From the NCBI GenBank assembly GCA_943736015.1, contig OX031063.1, forward strand, positions 4,073,001 through 4,137,000: a DNA stretch of 64,000 bases, in the 5' to 3' direction. The notes below the pieces were generated by a model. It had not been told where the DNA came from and did no database searches. It worked only from the letters and a program-made list of their open reading frames with translations. The DNA is from Tridacna crocea (lineage: Eukaryota > Mollusca > Bivalvia > Cardiida > Cardiidae). This document shows positions 58,367 to 64,000 of the stretch, one piece after another (positions within the stretch are counted from its first letter, which is position 1; the number at the start of each line of letters is the position of its first letter). A program made the position numbers and the translations under genes.

Positions 58367-58592
58367 CTCTTTGCCAAGCAACAAAATTTTAGACTGGTCC
58401 AGATTGAAAGCATCTACAGATGACAAAAAAAAAGGGGATTAAAGAATTGAAATTTGTTCAAGGTCGGGAAGAAAAGATTGTGTGAAAAAAGAGAAAATGC
58501 TGGTTACCAACATTTTCTCCTTTTCCCACAATGTTTTCAAAAGGCTTCTTTCACAGGGGTGTTATAAGTTGGGACTTTGTGGTAAAGGGTGA
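58363..58592 (+). mobile_element. TTAA hairpin MITE family A, forward
   Basis: CTCTTTGCCAAGCAAC end, palindrome with one loop change, GGTAAAGGGTGAA end. Confidence 0.85.
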
Positions 58593-58607
58593 AGAGGCTT
58601 TTTTCAG

Positions 58608-58672
58608 GTAGTTTAGATCAAGATAAGACATTGCAGAAGCTGTAGTTTGATCTTGGATCTACACTGTCCTAT
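58608..58672. repeat. Palindromic repeat D
   Basis: GTAGTTTAGATCAAGATAAG and GATCTTGGATCTACACTG. Confidence 0.65.
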
Positions 58673-58704
58673 CAGGTAAATTTTATTTCCAGTTTAAAGC
58701 ATCT

Positions 58705-58797
58705 TTAACTCCTCACCACACTGCAGAATTTTAGATGGATCCAAATTGGAAGCATTTCCAAAGGACATAGTAAATGTTGCACAAATGGGACTTGTTT
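58705..58797 (+). mobile_element. MITE variant left arm, truncated
   Basis: TTAACTCCTCACCACACTGC to TTGCACAAATGGGACTTG. Confidence 0.65.
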
Positions 58798-58798
58798 G

Positions 58799-59036
58799 TT
58801 AACTCATTACCAAACAAAAATATTTTGGGCTTGTCCAAATCGAAAGCATTTGCAGACGACAAAAAATAAGTGATTGAAAATTTGAAATTTGTTTTGTGAA
58901 GGGTAGAAAACATTGTGAACATTGTGAGAAAAGGAGAAAATGCTGGTTACCAGCATTTTCTCCTTTTCCCACAATGTTTTCTAAAGGCTTCTTTCTCAGG
59001 GGTGTCAAAAGTAGGAATTGTGTGGTAATGGGTTAA
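58799..59036 (+). mobile_element. TTAA hairpin MITE family A, forward, CATTACC subtype
   Basis: Complete, with a 9-bp stem duplication (AACATTGTG twice). It shares TTAA with the next copy. Confidence 0.88.
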
Positions 59037-59262
59037 CCCTTTGCTGCATGACAGAATATTAAACCTGTCTGAATTTTAAGCATTTGCAGATGACAGTTTC
59101 AAAGTGGCTCATACAATATGATTTGTTTTTTATAGGATAGAAAACATTGTGGGAAAAGGAGAAAATGCCTGGTAACCATCAATTTCTCCTTTTCTCACAA
59201 TGTTTTCAAAAGCCTTCCCTTTCAGGGTTGGTAAAAGTTGTCATTATGTGGTAAAGGGTTAA
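59033..59262 (+). mobile_element. TTAA hairpin MITE, variant arm
   Basis: CCCTTTGCTGCATGACAG end, GACAGTTTCAAAGTGGCTC arm, GGTAAAGGGTTAA end. Confidence 0.84.
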
Positions 59263-59267
59263 AGATA

Positions 59268-59372
59268 AGAAAACATTGCTGGTTATCCCCATTTTGTCCT
59301 TTTCCCACAATCTTTTTGAAAACTTTCTTTCTAAAGGTCGGTCAAACTCAGGACTGTGTGATAAAGGGTTAA
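59268..59372 (+). mobile_element. MITE right half
   Basis: AGAAAACATTGCTGGTTATC to GATAAAGGGTTAA; TTAA shared with the next copy. Confidence 0.72.
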
Positions 59373-59598
59373 CCCTTTACCATGCGGCAAAATTTTAGAT
59401 CTACTGAAATTCAAAGCATTTGCAAACAACAAATTCAAAGTGGGTCATTAATGATGCAAGTTTTCTTTGATAGGGTAGAAAACATTGTGGAAAAAAGAGA
59501 AAATGCTGATTAACAGCATTTTCTCCTTTTCCCACAGTGTTTTCAAAAGGCCTCTTCCTCAGGGTCGTTAAAATCGTCATTGTGTAGTTAAGAGTTAA
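59369..59598 (+). mobile_element. TTAA hairpin MITE, variant arm
   Basis: CCCTTTACCATGCGGC end, ACAAATTCAAAGTGGGTC arm, palindrome centre GCTGATTAACAGC. Confidence 0.86.
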
Positions 59599-59802
59599 AT
59601 GGCAATTAAGTTGATTTTTACTTTGACTGGAAATTTTTATTTATTTTGTGGTTAAAGGGCCAATCAAGTCTTTCATTGCAATTTGTTGCACAATAAATAC
59701 TTGATACTCATTGCGGAAAAGAAGCCTATGATGATATTGAACTGTGGCTTCTTTTCAAGTATGTAAAAAATACATATGTTCACTCTTCTGTTGAATGTTA
59801 TG

Positions 59803-60030
59803 TTAACCCATTACCAAACGACAAAATTTAACCTGGTCCAAATTGAAAGCATTTGCAGACAACAAAATAAAAGTGACTGAAAAATTGAAATTTGTTTTAT
59901 GAAGGGCAGAAAACATTGTGGGAAAAGTAGAAAATGCTGGTTACCAGCATTTTCTCCTTTTCCCACAATGTTTTCTTAAGGCTTTATTCTCAGGGGCGTC
60001 AAAAGTAGGGATTGTGTGGTAAATTCTTAA
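59803..60030 (+). mobile_element. TTAA hairpin MITE family A, forward, CATTACC subtype
   Basis: TTAACCCATTACCAAACGAC to GTGTGGTAAATTCTTAA; intact palindrome. Confidence 0.88.
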
Positions 60031-60275
60031 AACCATATAAGGTAGGAAATACTATTTGGGAAGGGGGATAGGGGAGGGATAAGGGTTTTGCAGGAAATGT
60101 AATTGTTTTTCATTTTTCAGATGTCAGAGAAATGTAAACAAAATTTTTGTTGAGACAGAGATTTTTGTTTTGTTTACATCACTTGAACTTTACCGAGGGC
60201 TGACGGGTCAACAGTAACATTGTCCCATAGACCTTAGACCCTCAAGCTTTTTGAGAGATTCACGAGATGTTGGAT

Positions 60276-60434
60276 TTAACCCTGTACCACACAATCCTGA
60301 GTTTTAACAACATTTTCTCCTTTGTCCACAATGTTTTCTGACCTATCAAAGACAAATTTCACCATACGAACCACACTTAAATTGTTATCTGCAAATGCTT
60401 TCAATTCAGACTAGTCTATATTTTTGTTGTGCAG
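60276..60434 (-). mobile_element. MITE family A, reverse, half hairpin
   Basis: CCCTGTACCACACAATCC. The left palindrome half is missing. The arm is the ACCACACTTAAATTGTTATC variant. Confidence 0.74.
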
Positions 60435-60449
60435 GTGACAAAATTTCAG

Positions 60450-60630
60450 ACTAATCTCTAATGAAGAATAAAACTTTTGAAAACATGTGGGAAAAGGAGA
60501 AAATGCAGGTAACCAGCATTTTCTCCTTTTCCCACAATGTTTTCAACTCATTCATACACAACTTTCATTATTTGAGCCACAATTTGTCTGTCATCTGCAA
60601 ATGGTATCAGTCATAAATCTTGTTTTTTGG
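60450..60630 (-). mobile_element. MITE family A, reverse, variant arm
   Basis: Strong palindrome (GCAGGTAACCAGC centre) with worn arms. Confidence 0.7.
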
Positions 60631-60634
60631 CTCT

Positions 60635-60980
60635 ATATTTCACTAGATGGCATTCTATAAATACACATCTATCTTGTTTTGGCATTCTGGGGACACAACT
60701 GGACTACTTTTCAAAACAACGACCAGACCATTACCTTGAATTTCTAAATAAAAAAAGCATTTAGTCAGAGAGACGCTACCTGATGTCAGGTTCATTCAGC
60801 GATAATCAGCTAGTATGTAACATATATGCACCGGCAGTTTATTAAAACATCCCCGCACAGGTTTTAGGGTAACAGCTTCAGTATAAGCCCAACTTTTCCC
60901 TAGTGTGTGGGATGCGTGATGTATCATATCAGACAGGTTGAATCTTCGAAGAATATGGCATGTGCAGAAAACTGGTGAGG
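60635..60980. other. Unassigned DNA
   Basis: No repeat or exon recognised. Confidence 0.4.
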
Positions 60981-60982
60981 AG

Positions 60983-61211
60983 TTAACTCTTTACCACACA
61001 ATCCCGAGTTTTAACGACCCTGGAGAAGAAGTCCTTTGAAAACATTGTAGGAAAAAGAGAAAATGCTGGTAACCAGCATTTTCTCCTTTTCCCACAATGT
61101 TATCTACCATATCACAAACAGAAATCGTCTGTTTAGCTACATCCAACATGTTGCCTGCAAATGCTTTGAATTTGGTCTAGGCCTGAATTTTGTCGTTTGG
61201 TAAAGAGTTAA
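60983..61211 (-). mobile_element. TTAA hairpin MITE family A, reverse
   Basis: Complete: TTAACTCTTTACCACACAAT to GGTAAAGAGTTAA. Confidence 0.88.
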
Positions 61212-61271
61212 CAGAGAAGGTCCGGTTGTGTCTGGGTACTAGCGAAATAAAATCTGTGGGATACCCGTATG

Positions 61272-61479
61272 TTAACCCTTAACCACACAATGATGACTTT
61301 ACAACCCTGAGGTAGAAGCCTTTTGAAAACATGGTGAGAAAAGGAGAAAATGCTGGTAATCAAAATGTTTTCTACCCTTCCCAAATCAAATTTCAATTTT
61401 ACAGTCACATTTATTTTGTCATCTGCAAATGCTTTCAATTTGGTCCAGTCTAAAGATTTGCTGTTTGGTAAAGAATTAA
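61272..61479 (-). mobile_element. TTAA hairpin MITE family A, reverse, half hairpin
   Basis: The right palindrome half is deleted (GCTGGTAATC joined to AAAATGTTTTCTACC); both termini intact. Confidence 0.83.
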
Positions 61480-61639
61480 ATTACTGATGAACCATGTAAA
61501 ACCAGTTAAAAAGTAAACAAAAAGCACAGCTTTCTGACACGTTTTAATCAAGTTTTGAATTCAATTTTTCTGTCAGCCACTCGCACTTTGAACAAATGTA
61601 CAATGACAAATTGTCATCTTCACAATAATTTCTATACTT

Positions 61640-61874
61640 TTAACCCTTTACTCCATAGATACTTATTTCTACCCATTGCTTGTAGGAAACATTGCCTTTG
61701 GAAAACATTGTGGCAAAAGGTGAAATTGCTCATGACGAGCAATTTCACCTTTTGTCACAATGTTTTCTATGCTTTCAAAAGGTCTCATATACACATAAGA
61801 AACGGATTCATCCTTGCTGTGATTTAGGGTCAATTAGAGATACCGTAGAAATGCCTTATGGGGTAAAGGGCTAA
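61640..61874 (-). mobile_element. TTAA hairpin MITE family B, reverse
   Basis: CCCTTTACTCCATAGATAC to CCTTATGGGGTAAAGGG. The centre is GCTCATGACGAGC. Confidence 0.89.
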
Positions 61875-61984
61875 TCAAATCACTTTAAGTGTAGGTGGAT
61901 GTTACAACCAGTCTGTCATAAAGAACTTCTTGTAAAACCAAAAGGTCAACCCTTATCACACAAAATAACTAAAGATTTTCAATT

Positions 61985-62160
61985 CGATCGTTAAAAAACC
62001 CAAATACTGCTGTTTCAAAGTTATGTTTATGGGAAATAATACCTCCTTATTGGACAATGTAGATCCAAGATCAGACTGCACATGCTGTACAGTCTGATCT
62101 TGATCTACACTGTCTGCAAAGGGTCAGTGAGTTGCGCATAGCGGCCTTAGAGTGAACCTG
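61985..62160. repeat. Palindromic repeat D, long form
   Basis: Flank CCCAAATACTGCTGTTTCAA, palindrome at 62052-62114 and tail CAGTGAGTTGCGCATAGC. Together with 29655 it shows D is an element of about 180 bp whose centre is the palindrome. Confidence 0.75.
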
Positions 62161-62248
62161 TATCAGGTATTGATTTATTGCTGAGGGAAATGTCATCTCT
62201 CAATAAACACTTCGAGCCCTTTTCATAACTATTGACGTCTTTTTTGGC

Positions 62249-62310
62249 CAGTGTAGATCAAGATCAGACTGCACAAAACTTGCAGATTAATCTTTGATCA
62301 ACACTGTCCA
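62249..62310. repeat. Palindromic repeat D
   Basis: CAGTGTAGATCAAGATCAGA and TTAATCTTTGATCAACACTG. Confidence 0.78.
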
Positions 62311-62554
62311 CTTTGATAAGACATTCTGGACAAGTGCAACCTTGGAATTCCAATTATTTTGGCCTCTTTCTAGATTGAAAGTTAGAGTTCTTGATTTTTT
62401 ATCAACGCACCTGGTGAAGAGTTGAATTTGTCTCTAAGGAGCCTTGGTCTTGAACATAAACACTTTACTTCATTTAATAGTATTTCGACGATTGTTACAT
62501 TTAAAGGCAGCCAGTAAATTAGAAATGATATGGTGCAAGTTTTTGTAAAAAAGA

Positions 62555-62622
62555 AATTCAGGTAAGCTTGGAAAGGTGCACAATTTACCAGAATGTAATC
62601 GAAATAATGTTGAAAATGGTGT
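62555..62622 (+). mobile_element. SINE I, 3' scrap
   Basis: AGGTAAGCTTGGAAAGGTGC and GAAATAATGTTGAAAATGG; a family B MITE begins at its end. Confidence 0.5.
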
Positions 62623-62623
62623 T

Positions 62624-62840
62624 TTAACCCTTTACTCCACAGATAATCATTTCTACGCATTGCTTGTAGGTGCCTTTCGAAAACATTATGGCAAAAGGTG
62701 AAATTGCTCACGACGAGCAATTTCACCTTTTGTCACAATGTTTTCTATGCTATCAAAAGGTGTCATATACACATAAGAAACAGCTTCATCTTTTGTGTTA
62801 TTTAGGGTCAATTAGAGATACCATAGGGGTAAAAGGTTAA
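62624..62840 (-). mobile_element. TTAA hairpin MITE family B, reverse
   Basis: CCCTTTACTCCACAGATAA to GGGGTAAAAGGTTAA; palindrome centre GCTCACGACGAGC. Confidence 0.88.
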
Positions 62841-63068
62841 ACCATACAGACAAACAATACAATACAGACTTTTACTTCAGTTATTAATTTTTGCATGCTA
62901 TCTACTACTTGTGTTCTATTCTGTTGAATTGTTGATGACAGACTGATGATCGTAAAGTATCATAAACTGTCTATCAGATCTAATTGTTCTTGTCGTAAAA
63001 TTTTGAGATAGACGGACATAATGACACCACGATATACCGATACTTGTAGACTTAGGTCCTGTCATATC

Positions 63069-63297
63069 TTAACTCTTTACCAAACGACAAAATTTTAGAC
63101 TGGTCCAAATTCAAAGCACTTGCAGACGACAAAATAAACCGAACTCAAAAATAGAAATTTGTTTCCAGCTGGGAAGAAAACATTGTGGGAAAAGGAGAAA
63201 ATGCTGATTATCAGCATTTTCTCCTTTTCTCACAATGTTTTCAAAAGGCTTCTACATCAGGGTCGTAAAAACAAGGGATTGTTTGATAAAGGGTTAA
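63069..63297 (+). mobile_element. TTAA hairpin MITE family A, forward
   Basis: Complete; palindrome centre GCTGATTATCAGC; right end GATAAAGGGTTAA shared with the next piece. Confidence 0.89.
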
Positions 63298-63375
63298 CCT
63301 TTTACCATACTACAAATTCTTTGACCAGTTCTTTGGTTACCAGCATTTTCTCCTTTTCCCACAATGTTTTGAGAA
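63294..63375 (+). mobile_element. MITE family A, internal deletion
   Basis: CCTTTTACCATACTAC joined to GGTTACCAGCATTTTCTCC; right end lost to a D scrap (63378-63430). Confidence 0.68.
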
Positions 63376-63551
63376 GTTGATCTACAGTGTCTGCAAAAGG
63401 TCAGTGAGTTGCACTTAGCAGTGTAGGAGTTAATTATGTTCCCGACAGGCAACATGTTGCATATTTAGTTGAGAGTCGTGAAAATCCATAATTATGTACA
63501 GTCTAGTAAATCATGAATGGATAGGACCTGATTGAAATGTTGTCTACCCTA

Positions 63552-63764
63552 TTAACCCTTTACCAAACAATTCCTGGTTCTTACAAACCTGAGGAAGAAG
63601 CTTTCTGAAAACATTGTGGGAAAAGAAGAAAATTCTGATAACCACAATGCTTTCTCATAACTCTTCTAAAGTCAAGTTTCAATTTTTGAGTCACATTTAT
63701 TTTGTTGTCAGCAAATGCTTTCAATTTGGAAAAGTCTAAAATTCTGTCATTTGTTCAAGAGTTG
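63552..63764 (-). mobile_element. TTAA hairpin MITE family A, reverse, half hairpin
   Basis: CCCTTTACCAAACAATTCC end; the palindrome right half is mostly lost; right end worn. Confidence 0.8.
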
Positions 63765-63813
63765 TAGATTGTATCAAGGTGCATTAAGTTCCCTTTTCTT
63801 TGGTTCATAAGTT

Positions 63814-64000
63814 TGAGAGAGGAAGGGGTTAGGGAGAAAAGAGAGAGAGTAGAGGAGAAAAGGAGTCAGTGAGGAGGAAAGAGAGAGAGAGGGAGGCCAG
63901 ACAGACTGAAACAGAATCAGATACAGAGAGAGACATATCAAACAGAGAAGGGAGGTGGGACAGACAAGCAAACAGATGGACAGATGAATAAACCGACGGA
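63814..64000. repeat. GA-rich low complexity
   Basis: Runs of GAGAGA, GGGAGG and GACAGA reach the window edge. The minus-strand frame here is low complexity. Confidence 0.8.

Overview
The window is animal nuclear DNA: AT-rich, intron-rich, with GT-AG introns and packed with transposon-derived repeats. The repeat styles (tandem-cored elements ending in short hairpins, several tRNA-headed SINEs, palindromic MITEs) recall bivalve mollusc genomes. That attribution rests on familiarity and was not searched. No rRNA, functional tRNA, CRISPR or bacterial-type operon is present.

Two real genes were recognised by reading exons across splice sites. On the minus strand, SRA1 (steroid receptor RNA activator protein) is complete in six coding exons from 18862 down to 10266, giving a predicted 383 aa. 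On the plus strand, the first four coding exons of STIM (stromal interaction molecule, the ER calcium sensor of store-operated calcium entry) run from 19358 to 56811: signal peptide, paired cysteines, EF-hand and the start of the SAM domain. The rest of STIM lies beyond the right edge. The two start codons are 495 bp apart, head to head, so the space between is probably a shared promoter. STIM introns 1 and 2 are about 17.8 and 15.4 kb and consist mostly of repeats.

The dominant feature is a TTAA-flanked MITE superfamily with more than 100 copies or fragments, covering roughly a third of the window. Full copies are about 200-290 bp. They start and end in CCCTTTACC-type inverted termini next to TTAA, as piggyBac-related elements do. 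Two unlike arms flank a central, almost perfect 67-70 bp palindrome. Family A has a core centred on GCTGGTTACCAGC, family B on GCTCGTCACGAGC, and family C is intermediate; all share the outer stem. I call a copy forward (+) when the arm containing GCATTTGCAGACGAC is on the left. Many copies abut and share one TTAA, and many carry younger insertions.

Other repeats: K, L, M and N (tandem-cored elements of 0.5-1.8 kb), D (short palindromes with AGATCAAGATCAGACTG stems), E (diverged fragments), F, G, H and I (tRNA-headed SINEs), J (palindromic element with 6-bp target duplications), Q (TTAA element with AGGTGG ends), S (500-bp retroposon with an ATTC tail), O and P (minisatellites), T (PIF/Harbinger deletion derivative), U and V (diverged dispersed repeats) and X (terminal-inverted-repeat element). 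Letters are local labels. Nearly every short ORF in the window is a translation of the MITE palindrome or a minisatellite, not a gene.
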